Positions 32,234 to 43,252 of a stretch of DNA of 64,000 nucleotides are shown here, in pieces. The translations under genes were made by a program, and so were the position numbers. Position 1 is the first letter of the stretch. Each line of letters starts with the position of its first letter. Below the pieces are notes generated by a model. The model had not been told where the DNA came from, did not search any database, and worked only from the letters and a program-made list of their open reading frames with translations. The DNA is taken from contig OZ038379.1 in assembly GCA_964036045.1 (NCBI GenBank), positions 115,533,604-115,597,603 on the forward strand, read 5' to 3'. Source of the DNA: Eutreptiella sp. 'Long Island Sound 2002' (lineage: Eukaryota; Euglenozoa; Euglenophyceae; Eutreptiales; Eutreptiaceae).

Positions 32234-33501
32234 TTGTATGCCACCCCCATCCTGCAACCCACAACCCCGGTGGCCAACCTCACCACCGGCCTCGCCATAT
32301 ACGCCTACCTGCCCATGAACCCATGCCGCCTCTCGCAACCATCACCGGCGGACTGGCTCTTCTTCACCGAGGCCTCAGGCGAATTTGCCCTCACGCCCAT
32401 CACCGGGGGGGCCACCCTGCAGCTAACCCACACCGGGGGACACTACCACATGGATCACCACACGGGCCACACCACCTACGGGGTCTCCTCCCACGGGGAG
32501 CTGCGGGCCGTGGCTGACGCCATCGCCGAAATCGCGGCCCACCCACCCGCCCACCTCCCGCACATCGTCCGGGTTTGGTTCGTTGTAGACGCCACTGTCG
32601 ACACACACCTACTTCTCCGCATAGCCAGACAACCACTCCACAAAGCCACCGCGACGAGCCTCGGCACCCAGGCACTGCTACTCTGGAAAGCCCTTCGCAG
32701 CCTTCCCCTCTACGTCCAACTCCACATCGTGAAACAAGAAACCCACAGACACCAATACGGAAATGATAAGGTGGACAACCAGGCAGTACACCAGCGCACA
32801 ATGCACCTGCCAACCCTCCAGGTCCTCGGCCTTGGCCGGAACAACACACACCCCCAACACATACCCCCCGAACCGGAGCCCCATCAGACCCCGGACTGGG
32901 TACCAGAGGACGCCCCCTATACCTCCCACGACAGAGCATACCATTACCCCAACCCCATCCAGCATCTCGCCCGCGTGCTCGGCGACACGGACAGCATGGC
33001 ACACATCCAGGAGCTCCAGGAGAAACAGATGGCTTGCCCTGCAAGCACATCCATGTCTGAGAAGAACACACCCGTTGCCCGTGTCACAACACCACCCCAG
33101 AGGACTGGGAACACTTCAAGAAATGGCCCCCCCATACAGGCAGGGACACTCTAGTGGGCTCGTACGCGACAGAAACCCTACGACAACACGAAGGCTGGCC
33201 AACCCACAGCCACGCACATCAAGCCACTGAACACCTCTTCAGGGATCCCCTGGTCAAGAAAGCCACCATGAGAGGGGCGGTGACACAGGCCCTACACCGA
33301 CACATCGCCAAACAAACGGAACGCCCAATGGAGGCAGCAGCGCACCTCCAGCTAGAAGCAGTCCGCAGAGCAGCAGCCCAAATGGTACACCGCAAACACC
33401 TCCTGTTGACACACACAGAGCAACTCACTGACCTCACCACCAGGGAACACATGCAGCGTCTCATCCATTACCATGCCGTGCATGACCCAGACGTCCACTA
33501 A
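32234..33501 (+). pseudogene. LINE-A RNase H and C-terminal finger, frameshifted
   Basis: RNase H landmarks are WLFFTEASG (first catalytic Asp replaced by Glu), SHGELRAVADA (Glu), WFVVDATVD (Asp) and KQETHRHQYGNDKVDNQA (His/Asn/Asp block). A frameshift near 33030 separates a Cys-rich C-terminal region whose frame runs 33154-33501 to a stop. The minus-strand relative keeps FTDESG at the first block. The domain would remove the RNA strand during element replication. Confidence 0.75.
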
Positions 33502-34780
33502 CCCACTCCGCGCCACACACACGCCCATCTCCATCCGCTGGCCTCCAAGACACCACCAAAGCACCCGAGAGCCCACCTCTCATCCACAAAGCCACCCGGC
33601 ACCGCCCAGCCCGGCCGAGCCCAACCAGGGTCATCCATACGTTGACGTGGATGCGCAGGACCCCGGCAACCCACCCAGCCCATCCCCACTGGACCTGGAG
33701 CACCGCCCCCTCACACCAACCACCATCCGCGACCCCGACCTCCTCCGAGCAACCCTCGAATGCAGGGCCCTGAGCACTCCCCTGGGCTGGTACCGCCTAC
33801 AAGAGAGCTGGACGAAGCTCACCGTCAGAGCCCTCCGGGACCTGACCACCCCAGGCAACGGCCTCCACAGGACCATCGTAGACCTCGTGCTCTGGCGAGC
33901 CCGCCAACACACCCGAGGCCAGCACGTCTCGATCCCCCCCATCGAGTGGGGCCAGGCCCTGACACACCACACTAACACCAACGTCACACGTCGAGGGACC
34001 ACACGCCTACGACGAGCCCCAGCAGAGAGGGACCACCCAGCGGACCCGAACCAGCCGGAGCAGTCGGGCAGGCCACCGCACCAACCCGCGACACCGCCCT
34101 CCGCGCCGCCGGCCTCCGCACCCCAGACGACGACCTCCCTCCCCCACCTACAAACAGTGACCACCGCCCGCCTGAGGTCTGGTGTACAGTCCCCAAGCGG
34201 GGGCACTACTACGTAGTGGCCGCTGCAGCCACGTCCCCTGGCTCGCAACGGCTCGTCAAAGGGACAGACACCATGATCGCCCCTGGGACCTCCCCACCAG
34301 GGGAAGCAGGGGAACCCACCACCCCGCACAGGGTCCTCAGGGGCGTCTTCCAGCTGGGGGACAAACCCGCAGCCCGCGCCCTGGCCCAAATGACCTCAGG
34401 GCAGGCGGGCTACCACCTGGGACAGGCCATGCTCTGCCTGGCCCAATGGATGCAGCGCCGCGGGCCATCAACGGGGACCGTGCCCTGGAATGGGGCCATC
34501 CCCAACGCCCACACACAAATTGAGGCAGACCCAGACACGCGGAAGGACCCCCCCCCCCAGAACCACAGCACTCCCTCAGCTGGGGGTACCACGCCATCCA
34601 CAGGGTTTTCTGCCGCGCGGGTCTTAGCCCAGAGCTAGCATACCCTCTTCCCACCACTGACCAAGAGGTGCACCAAATACACAAGCTCGTCTGCGAGATC
34701 CTTGCCGCGGCCACAGAAGACGGCAAGCTTCTCCTCCAAACTGAGCAGACAAACAAGCAGAAGAAAATTGAAAACCAAGG
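33473..34780 (+). pseudogene. LINE-A ORF3, shorter form
   Basis: It overlaps the end of the RNase H frame by 28 bases. The frame 33473-34216 contains VDVDAQDPG and IPPIEWGQAL, paralleling IDVDAPAD and VPPIDWGRHL of the minus-strand ORF3. After a frameshift near 34200 it continues 34216-34638 with HLGQAMLCLAQW, paralleling GLGRAMYCLAKW. A last piece (34640-34780, TTDQEVHQIHKL) parallels the minus-strand C-terminus. The Cys-His cluster and the His/Pro repeats of the minus-strand ORF3 are missing here. The function is unknown. Confidence 0.6.
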
Positions 34781-34799
34781 AAAGGACGCACCACCAGAA

Positions 34800-35260
34800 A
34801 AAAAAAGCGCAAAATGGATTTTTCCGACCTCAGAAACTCCAAAAAAAAATTTACGCCGCTCTTTGGTGAGGTCGCAAAATTTAGGACACTCACAGAAAGA
34901 GAAGAACAACAGAGTCGCGACGGCAACAAAGTTGAGCGTTGCTTGCCCCAAACCACCTAGCAAATTGCGTGTCCTAGGCGCTAGGGACTCGTGCGCCCTC
35001 CAACAACAAAGAAGATGAATAGAGGCGAGATAAGAGCAAAGACGATGGCCTTCGGCCAGGGAGTGGTTGTCATGGGGGGCTAACGGTCCTGTCCTGCGAT
35101 GCAATGCGGGGCAACCATGACAACCGCTCTTACACACCAATCTCCCTTTTTGTAGCACAAAGAAGCTGCCAAGACGGGAAAGCGGAACGCTGCGTGCCCC
35201 AAAACACTTAGCAAAGTGCATGCAATAGGAGTAGGGGACTTGTGCGCGCCCCAACACCAA
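34800..35260 (+). repeat. Dispersed repeat, copies B and C (TTTTCCGACCTCAG family)
   Basis: Copy B has ATTTTTCCGACCTCAGAAA at about 34818, an A-run, GTGAGGTCGCAAAA and CCACCTAGCAAATTGCGTG, in the same order as copy A at 5881-6145. A partial copy C at about 35190-35260 keeps only the last block (ACACTTAGCAAAGTGCATGC). Copy B follows LINE-A directly and could be part of its 3' region, but copy A has no LINE next to it. Confidence 0.7.
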
Positions 35261-35319
35261 CAAGCAAAGCAAAACAACAAGACAACATAGGGTAGACGCC
35301 ACAGGAACACGCCGGCCGT

Positions 35320-37115
35320 CGAACCAGGTATGTTACACGATACGCCACGCAGCCACAGAACGAAGAGGAGCTGAGGTCAACGCACGAGCGAAAGGGCACA
35401 ACTGCCACGCCACCACCAACAAGAGAGCACACCCGCTACTATTCCCCGCACGCATAGGACAAGGAAGCCATGGGAGTAGCAAGGTGTGTGAGAGTGACAA
35501 GGAGAAAAGACCACCCCAGCGCAAAGCGCCACACAGAAAAATGAAGAGAGGCACACCACACCATGAAACACATGCAAAAGTGCCCACGGACGCCAAGCCA
35601 TGAGGTATGTCCATGCACGCACACAACGTTGGAGCCGCCGCATGCACGACAAGGTATGAACAAGGAGACGTACCCACAACCGAACAAACCACCGCCACGA
35701 GCACCACATTGCCGCCCAACCACTCACGTACGCATTCCATGCTCTCTAAACTCCAGGCCCTTCGCACAGAGGAAAGAGGCATGGTATGAGAGACACCCGT
35801 ATGTAACCAAAAGGAGGGAACCACACGCCACCGGAGGGCGCACCACCGCCACAAAACACACGTACCACAAGCAGCCAGAGGCACAAGAAGAGCAAGAGGT
35901 ATGCCCGCACACATATATGCCGCCGCAAACAACAAAAGGTATGGATGTACACAACAAGTGCCACCGCAGATGGAGACACATGCAACGCCAACGCGCCCAG
36001 TAACCAAAGAAACGGCCACCCTTTCTCCTTTCCGGAACATGCACACCCTATAGGCCGGCACCGCGGAAGAGAATGTGGACACCGCCAAAGAACACACGAA
36101 GAACAAGAGGCCACCAACACCGCGGGACGGAAGAAGGATGGTATGAGGGCATACCTAGTGGGCAGTCCACGCGGAAAGAAGTGATGGTATGAAGGGAACC
36201 CCCGCGAAACCGAGGGAAAGGAGCCACAAGCCGCTGGTTAGCACACCACTGTGACCAAACACACCAACCGCAGACCCGAGGGCACACAAAGAGCAAGAGT
36301 GGTATGCCCACGCGCGCAAGCAAACATAAACAAGGTATGGCAAAGGTGCACGAGCCAGAGCCCGCCGCAGCAATCGCCACGGGGATAGAAGGACGGAGGA
36401 CGGACTACGAGCACGATTTACACAACGCCGACCGAGGAAATGCCATGAAAACCACCCCCCACCCTCTCTCCTTAGGCTATCACCGCGGGAGGAAGCCGCC
36501 AACGCCGAGAAAATGTGGACGCCGCCAAAGAACGCGCGAAGAACAAGAAGCCGCCAACAGCGAAGAACGGAACATGAGTGGTATGAGGGAATACCTAACG
36601 GGAAGAAGCGGTGGTATGAAGGGCGCCCACCCCCGCAAAACCGAGAGACGGGAGCCACACGCCACCAGAGAGGACACCAACGCCACCAAACACACAAACC
36701 ACAAGCCCGAGGGCACAAACAGAGCAAGTGGTATGCCCGAACACGCAAGGGTGCACGAGCAAGGTATGGCGAGGGAGCGCGAGCCCAAGCCCGCCGCCGC
36801 GAACCCGACGGCCATAGAAGGACCCAGGATGGACAAAGAGAACGACGTAAACAACGCCGCCACGCCAGCGCACCCGCCGACCAGGAAACCGCCAAGAAAG
36901 GCACTCTTCTCCCTCTCTCTGTATGCCATCAACGCGGGAGGAAGCATAACACAACAGGCAGGCCTGCCCGCACGAGCCACACGACCGCCACCGCCACGAA
37001 CAAGCACCATGGTATGAACACAAATGCAAACACAGGTATGTTATGTGCCACGCGACGGAGAACGCAACAATAATGGCGCCAACATGGGTAAAGAGACAAG
37101 AGCAAGTATGTTACC
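35320..37115 (+). repeat. GTATG-rich array, second locus
   Basis: More than twenty GGTATG or AAGTATG motifs occur in 1.8 kb, with pyrimidine-rich YAG sites such as CTCTCTCCTTAGG at about 36475 and CACCCTATAGG near 36050. Phrases recur, for instance GAACAAGAAGCCGCCAACA and GAACACACGAAGAACAAGAGG variants about 450 bases apart. It is a diverged relative of the 6270-7510 array and, like that one, follows a TTTTCCGACCTCAG repeat. I see no protein carried across the segments. Confidence 0.7.
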
Positions 37116-37494
37116 TAGTAGCCTAGTTACCTAGTAGGCCCACACGCCCCAATCCTCCCTCTGTCTCACAGGACCCAACAGAAGAGAAAGAAGAGGGCCT
37201 GAGAACCGGGGCCAAGGAAGCAGGCAAGGGGAAAGACCGAGACACACACCAGGGCGGAGGCAGGGAAAACGTGCATACCAGGGAGGAGGCTGAGCGAACA
37301 GAGGGCAGAGGAAAGGGTAAAGAACGACGAAGCCACGAACCAAACGGGAGGTGGCCAGCAGACGAGCAAGGGACGCACGCAGGAAGGGGGGCACGGCAAG
37401 CACACGGGGAGTGCAACACTTCAACAAAGCACCAGGAAGGGGGGCACCAGAGGGACAGCCGAAGAACAACACCCAGCACCACGGCACGCACCGC
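37116..37494. other. Gene-free spacer
   Basis: This is purine-rich plus-strand sequence leading into the dimeric satellite. A CTAGTTACCTAGTAGG direct repeat lies at about 37118-37138, then GAGGCAGGG-like sequence. No coding or RNA feature is recognisable. Confidence 0.5.
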
Positions 37495-39507
37495 ACAGGC
37501 ACCACAAACACCGCACACACCCACACCCGCACCCACGGCACGCGGCCAGCGGGCCCCAGCAGCCCACCCAGTTGGCAGGCAGTAGGGAAGAGGGGACGCC
37601 TGGACCCAGAGGCCCCCTGCCACCCCTGTGGCGCGCAGCCCCCCACAGGGCACGCAGGCCAGGGGGCCGGTGCAGGGCCCCCACGCCCACACACCCGCGC
37701 CCACAGCACGTGGGTAGCGGACCCCGACAGCCCGCCTGGAGGGCGGGCAGCCGGAGGAGGGGGAGCGCCTGACCCCAGACGCGCCTCACAACGGCGAACA
37801 GCACCCCCCCCGAGGACGCCCTTCCGCCACCCCAACGGCGCGCAAAGCTGGCCCGCAAGGGCGCGCGCCGTGGCGCCGGTGCTGGGTCCCCACGCCCACA
37901 CCAACCGCACCCGGGACACACGGGTCGCGGAACCCTGGCTGCCCGCTCCAGAGGACGGGCGGTCAGGGGAGTGACAGCGCCTGACACCAGACGCCCCACA
38001 CAACGGTGGCAGGCCACCCCCCCCGGGGACGGCCCCCCACCACCCCCGCGGCACGCAGCCCCCACAGGGCATGCAAGCCAAGGGGACAGTGTTGGGCCCC
38101 CACACCCACACACCCGCGCCCACGGTATGTGGGTGGCGGACCCCAACAGCACGCCCAGAAGGCGGGCGGTCGGGGGAGGGAGAGCGCCTGACCACAGACG
38201 CCCCTCACAACGCCGAAGGCACCCCCCCCCGGGGACGCCCTTCCGCCACCCCCACAGCGAACAACGCCTGCCCGCAAGGGCGCACGCTGTGGGGCCGGGG
38301 CTGGGTCCCCAAGCCCGCACCGACCGCACCCGGGACACACGGGACGCGGAACCCTGGCTGCCCGCTCCAGAGGACGGGCGGCCTTGGGAGGGACAGCGCC
38401 TGACACCAGTCGCCCCTCACAACGGTGGCAGGCCAACCCCCCCGCGGACGGCCCCCCACCAACCCCGCGGCACGCAGCACCCACAGGGCATGCAAGCCAA
38501 GGCAACAGTCTTGGGCCCCCACACCCACACACCCGCGTCCACAGCACGTGGGGGGCGGACCCAAACAGCCCGCCGGGTGGGCGGGCAGTCGGGGGAGGGA
38601 CAGCGCCTGACCTCAGACGCCCCTCACAATGGTGGAAGGCACCCCCCCGGGGACGCCTTTCCGCTACCCCCACGGCGAGCAACGCCGGTCCGCAAGGGCG
38701 CGCGCTGTGGCACCGGTGCTGGGTCCCCACGCCCGCACCGACCGCAGCCGGGACACACGGGTCGCGGAACCCTGGCTGCCGGCTCCAGAGGAAGGGCGGC
38801 CGGGGGAGGGACAGCTCCTGACAGCAGATGCCCCTCACAACGGTGGCAGGCCACCCCCCCCGGGGACGGCCCCCTCACCACCCCGGCGGCACGCAGCCCC
38901 GGCAGGGCATGCAAGCCAAGGGGACAGTGTTGGGCCCCCACACCCACACACTCGCGCCCACAGCACGTGGGTGGCGGACCCAAACAGCCCGCCCGGTTGG
39001 CGGGCAGTCGGGGGAGGGACAGCTCCTGACATCAGACGCCCCTCACAATGGTTGAAGGCACCCCCCCCGGGGACACCCCTCCGCCACCCCACAGCGAGCA
39101 ACGCCGGCCCGCAAGGGCGCACGCTGTGGGGTTGGTGCTGGGTCCCCACGCCCGCCCCGACCGCACCTGGGACACACGGGTCGCGGAACCCTGGCTGCCC
39201 GCTCCAGAGGACGGGCGGCCGGGAGAGGGACAGCGCCTGACACCATACGCCCCTGTCAACGGTGGCAGGCCACCCCACCTGGTACGGGCCCCCACCACCC
39301 CCGCGGCACGCAGCCCCCACAGGGCATGCAGGCCAAGGGGACAGTGTCGGGCCCCCACACCCACACACCCGCGCCCACAGCACGTGGGTGGCGGACCTCA
39401 AGAGCCCGCCCAGTGGGCGGGCAGTCGGGGGAGGGACAGCGCCTGACCTCAGACGCCCCTCACAATGGTGGAAGGCATGCCCCCCCCGGGAACGCCCTTC
39501 CGCCACC
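37495..39507 (+). repeat. 419-bp dimeric satellite, block 1
   Basis: GCGCCTGA marks each subunit at 37765, 37977, 38184, 38396, 38603, 38814, 39022, 39233 and 39439, alternating spacings of about 212 and 207 bases. One subunit contains CACGCAGCCCCCACAGGGC and the other GCGAGCAACGCCGGCCCGC, so the true unit is a 419-bp dimer, with about 4.8 copies here. Pro/Arg-rich and Gly/Cys-rich open frames on both strands are repeat by-products. The same dimer occurs at 30016-30365, 40716-41145 and 51758-53700. Confidence 0.95.
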
Positions 39508-40715
39508 TAGGGATGCAGATTCGAATTCGCACGAATTCGCTCGAATTCGAATTCGCCCCGAATTCGCACGAATTCGTGGACCCCTCCGAATTCGAATTCG
39601 CAACTTCAAATTCAAATTCCCCCTTGATTCGCTTGAATTCCCCCGAGGCTTAGAATCCATAGGCACCTACAATTTACCTTCACCTCTTTGCATATGGGTA
39701 TGCCAGTACCCACTACCATATGGCATAAAACATTTCAAGTCCAAAAGCTTCCATAACCTTGCAATTTTTGCCGTTTGCTGTTGCTTGCATTCACCGCGCT
39801 TAAACTATTTGACAAAAATAAAGACAAATCAAAACCAAGAATTCCAAATATCGAGGTATACACCCTTCCTTGATTCTTTCAAATACCTTTTGGAAAAAAA
39901 GCAACGAAGCATGCAAAATCACCAATCCACAGACAAACCATCACATGTGAACCACTTCTTGCCCTTATTGGGCCTTCATTCATTGTATTCTTGCATTGAA
40001 TCATGGGACGTGAATTCATCTAAGGGAGAGGATAACAAATACAAGGGAAACATAAAGCAAACTAGCAATGGGCATTTAATTAACATTATTATTGTCATGA
40101 TGCTCAATAATCATCAATATGTGACTGTTACAGTACACTGTCAAATCTGGAGTTTTCGAACCTCGTAACAAGGATTTCTCTGCGTGCACGGAGCCCACGA
40201 GGGCAAGGAGGATACCAAAATGAAGGGTAGGCAAGGGGGAACACCTTTTGACTGTCCAAAGTCAAAAAAAAAAGTCGAAAATTGAAAGTTCGCGATGCGT
40301 TTTTCTCCGAACTGGTGCGGTTTTGGGAGGAACAGAGGGCACTGTCGTGTCCAGTGCAACGAGGCAGACACAGCGGTGCGTTCAAAACTGAAAAACAAGT
40401 TTTTTTCTCGAGACCGAGTACGCAGGCACCGCACAAGCAACTGAATGCGTTAATCAAAGCACAATGATCATGGTTTTCATTGTATAAAGTCAAAAAAATT
40501 ATTGCATGGCACAATTCAAAGTTAGGTTTTCATCTGGAGAAAAGACGGCGCACGCGTGATCATTTTGCTGTCGCCTGCAAATTCGCAATGCGAATTCGCC
40601 CCGAATTCGCAGTACTGTGAATTTCAGACCGATTTCGCAGCGAATTCGCGCTGCGAACGAATTCGCAGCGAATTCGGCGAATTCAAATCAAATCCGCTGC
40701 GAATCTGCATCCCTA
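39508..40715. mobile_element. hAT-like non-autonomous DNA transposon (MITE-like)
   Basis: The 1208-bp AT-richer insert interrupts the dimeric satellite. It has perfect 16-bp terminal inverted repeats, TAGGGATGCAGATTCG at the left and its complement at the right. The flanks CCGCCACC (39500-39507) and CCGCCCCC (40716-40723) make an 8-bp target duplication with one mismatch. An 8-bp duplication and TAGGG-type ends are typical of hAT elements. Both subterminal regions are packed with GAATTCG motifs, likely transposase-binding repeats. The interior has no transposase; a 280-codon frame across the left end is chance read-in from the satellite. Confidence 0.85.
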
Positions 40716-41145
40716 CCGCCCCCCCCGCAGCGAGCAACGCCGGCCCGCAAGGGCGCACGCTGTGGGGCCGGTGCTGGGTCCCCACGCCCGCACCGACCGC
40801 ACCCGGGACGCACAGGTCGCGGAACCCTGGCTGCCCGTTCCAGAGGACAGGCGGCCGGGGGGGGGAGAGGGCCTGACACCAGTAGCTTCTCACAACGGTG
40901 GCAGGCCACCCCCCCGGGGACGGCCCCCCACCATCCCCGCGGCACGCAGCCCCCACAGGGCATGCAGGCCAAGGGGACAGTGTTGGCCCCCCCCCCCACA
41001 CACCCGCGCCCACAGCATGTGGGTGGCAGACCGCGACAGCCCGCCCAGTGGGCGGGCAGTCGGGGGAGGGACAGCGCCTGACCTCAGACCCCTTTCGGAA
41101 TGATGGAAGGCACCCGCCCCCGGGGACGCCTTTCCGCCACCCCAC
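40716..41145 (+). repeat. 419-bp dimeric satellite, continuation after the hAT-like insertion
   Basis: The satellite resumes at the phase where the DNA transposon interrupted it (GCAGCGAGCAACGCCGG) and runs for about one dimer. Confidence 0.9.
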
Positions 41146-41166
41146 AGGTAGGTAGGTAGGTAGGTA
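41146..41166 (+). repeat. (AGGT)n microsatellite
   Basis: Five consecutive AGGT units occur at the right end of the dimeric satellite. Confidence 0.9.
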
Positions 41167-41716
41167 TCTTCGGGAGCTCGGGATGCCTCCTTTGACAATG
41201 CAGGAAGAAGGTCTTACCAAGGGGACGTCCTGTCCCTCCCACTGCCCTATGTCAGGTGCCTCTTGAGCCGCTCCCGCATGTGCTTGGGAAGGCATTGTCG
41301 CGGCCACCCGGTCCATGTGTCCCAGGTGGGAGGGTGTCCCCACATGTGTCCATGGGTAGGGCCACATGCCCCCTCCTTTGGGTAGCAGCTCTGGGGGGCT
41401 GCCCAGCCGTGTGGAGTATCTCTCACCACAAGGGGTACTGCTCCCGCTTGTCTACGGTACGACCGCCTCACCCTTGTGGCTTGAGTTGCGGGGCCACTCT
41501 GCTTGGCAGGTGACCTCCTCCTGGACTGTGTACCGGCTCGCCTGTCACCAGTTGCTTCCATGGCTCCGGGTGACGTTTGCCATGGTCCCCGATGCAGCCT
41601 GGCCGGGCTCGGAACAGTGGCCTTGGAGTACAGCTCCTGCCACTGGCCCGGTGGGTCGGCTGGGTCGCCCCAGTGCGTCCGACCCATGGGGTATTGGTTC
41701 TTTCCCGTCCCTCGGC
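41167..41716. other. Unassigned 550-bp stretch
   Basis: This is non-repetitive sequence between two satellites. A minus-strand open frame of 146 codons (41247-41687) has no motif I recognise and reaches no clear boundary, so it is not called as a gene. Confidence 0.4.
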
Positions 41717-41935
41717 CGCCCTACGTGTGTGCAGTGTCCTGGGCCGTTGGGCTCCTGTTCACCGGTGTGCCCGCGCGGCTTGCTGTCGTGCGTCTGCGGT
41801 GTCCTGGGCCAGCTGGCTCCTGTTCACCGGTGTGCTCGCTCGGTGTGTTGTGTTGCATGTGCGGTGTCCTGGGCCACTGGGCTCCTGTTCACCGGTGTGC
41901 GTGCTGTGTGCGGTGCGCGTGTGCCATGGGTGGTT
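41717..41935 (+). repeat. 65-bp satellite, short second block
   Basis: About 3.4 copies of the same 65-bp unit as at 1-2628 are present, in the same orientation. CCTGGGCC...GGCTCCTGTTCACCGG recurs at about 41738, 41803 and 41868. Confidence 0.9.
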
Positions 41936-41952
41936 GTGTCCCTCTTCTTCCC

Positions 41953-42046
41953 CCCCTAATTTTCGTTTTTTTTTTCTGTTTTTTTTTTTTGAAAAAAAAA
42001 AAAGAAAAAAGAAAAGAAAAAGAAAAAACAAAAAAGAGGAAAGCAG
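41953..42046. repeat. Poly(T) followed by poly(A): long A/T hairpin
   Basis: T-runs (41967-41990) switch at a single G to A-runs interspersed with G and C (41992-42030), so the stretch can fold back on itself. It lies between the short 65-bp satellite block and the 3' side of the minus-strand LINE. It may mark a junction of two tails or a simple-sequence expansion. Confidence 0.7.
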
Positions 42047-42188
42047 GGGCGTGCGTACACTGCAGGCACAGGCATGGGCAGCTGGTGCGGCGGTGCTATT
42101 ACGTTGTGTCCTCTGGCGTGTGTCGTCGGCCCTGTGGCGGCGGTCGCGCCCCAGGGGTGCGGCTCGCGTGTCCTGATGTACACGGGTA

Positions 42189-42563
42189 TGGGTCAGGGTG
42201 GGTTTGGTTAGGTGTCTCTTTGCTTCTGGTGCTGGCTGGTTAGGCGGCTGTGTGGGCTGTGGCTGTGGGCTGTGTCTACGTATTTCCCTCAGCGGGCCTG
42301 GTTTGGAGTCAAGGGTTGACGGTTTCGGGATGTGGCTCGGGTTTGATTTGTGTTGGGGCTGCGGCTCGGTTAGGCTTGGGTCAGGGTGGGTTTGGTGAGG
42401 TGTCCCTTTGCTTCTGGTGCTGGCTGGTTAGGCGGCTGTGTGGGCTGTGGGTGTGGGCTGTGGTTACGTTGTTCCCTCGGCGGGTTTGGTTAGGAGTCAA
42501 GGGTTAGCGGTTTCGGGGTGTGGCTCGGGTTTGATTTGTGCTTGAGTTCTGGCTCGGTTAGGC
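42189..42563 (+). repeat. 188-bp tandem duplication
   Basis: Two copies of a 188-bp unit lie head to tail: TGCTTCTGGTGCTGGCTGG recurs at 42221 and 42409, and GGAGTCAAGGGTT recurs downstream of each. They are 3' of the minus-strand LINE ORFs and may belong to its 3' untranslated region. Confidence 0.8.
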
Positions 42564-43252
42564 GGTTGCGCGGGACCAGGCGTGTGGGTAGCGGCGTCCA
42601 CGGGGTCGTGTGCCCGAGGCGAGTGCGGGGTGGTGCGTGCGGGCCGGCCGTTGGCCGGTGGCCTCACTGGGAGTCCCACACGGAGGGGTCGACGGGCGTG
42701 CCGGGGGCATACGCAGCGTGCAGGTTTGGCAGCAGCGGGCGCACGTGCAGGGCGTCGGCGTGCTCGATGGGGACCTTACTGAGGACCGAGGGGTTGGCTG
42801 CAAGCAGTATGCGATGCTCGGGAGGGGTGGCGGCGAGGATCGGGAGGATGTCCGCGGCCCGGGACGTGGGGGTGGACACGACGTGTGCCGGGTGCGGCCT
42901 CGGGAGCGGTGTTTGGGGGGGGCGGGACCACAGGACGGCGGTCTACTGTGAGGCGATGCTGTGGCGCAGTGTGTGGGGCCGGGTGCTGGGCGGCGTGGGG
43001 ACGTGTGGCGGGAGGGGGGGGGGGCGGGGCGGTGGCGTGGGAGGGGGCACGGCGGAGGAGTGACGTCAGTGACGTGTGTGTCGTGCTGAGGGTGGGGAGG
43101 AGCCCACGGTATCGGGTCCGGGTTCGGCGCCCTTGGGCGTAGTGGTGCTCGTTGTCGTGTGCGTTAGCTTCCTTCAGCGTCCGGTTCGTTTGGCGACTTC
43201 TGGGCGGGGCCTGGCGTGGCGCCCCGTGGTGGTGGTGTGCTGGGTAACGGGG
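42564..43252 (-). other. Sequence downstream of ORF4, possible coding remnant
   Basis: On the minus strand a 71-codon frame at 42664-42879 reads ILPILAATPPEHRILLAAN and ends DPSVWDSQ. It looks protein-like and could be the tail of ORF4 after a frameshift. The intervening 43250-42880 is Pro/His-rich and broken. Nothing else is recognisable. Confidence 0.3.

Larger units (their letters stand above)
23584..34780 (+). mobile_element. LINE-A: plus-strand non-LTR retrotransposon, decayed
   Basis: Ordered remains of one element read left to right: a non-enzymatic ORF1, an AP-like endonuclease, RT, a CCHH zinc finger, RNase H, a CxC-type finger, and a further ORF3. RNase H plus AP-endonuclease is the layout of the I, R1, LOA and Tad groups. 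Frameshifts and stops are spread throughout. A 1.7-kb insertion splits the RT. The minus-strand element at 43253-51757 is a relative with the same order from RT onward. I cannot place the exact 5' and 3' ends. Confidence 0.85.

Noticed and set aside
39326-40168. 280-codon plus-strand frame entering the hAT-like element
   Set aside because: It begins in satellite and crosses the 16-bp terminal repeat, so it is a chance fusion. The element-internal part has no transposase motif.
37500-41145. CRISPR-like array
   Set aside because: Units are long and fully tandem without unique spacers, and the context is eukaryotic.
41953-42046. Poly(A) tail of the minus-strand LINE
   Set aside because: On the minus strand the part nearest the LINE is T-rich rather than A-rich, so it has the wrong polarity for that element's tail.
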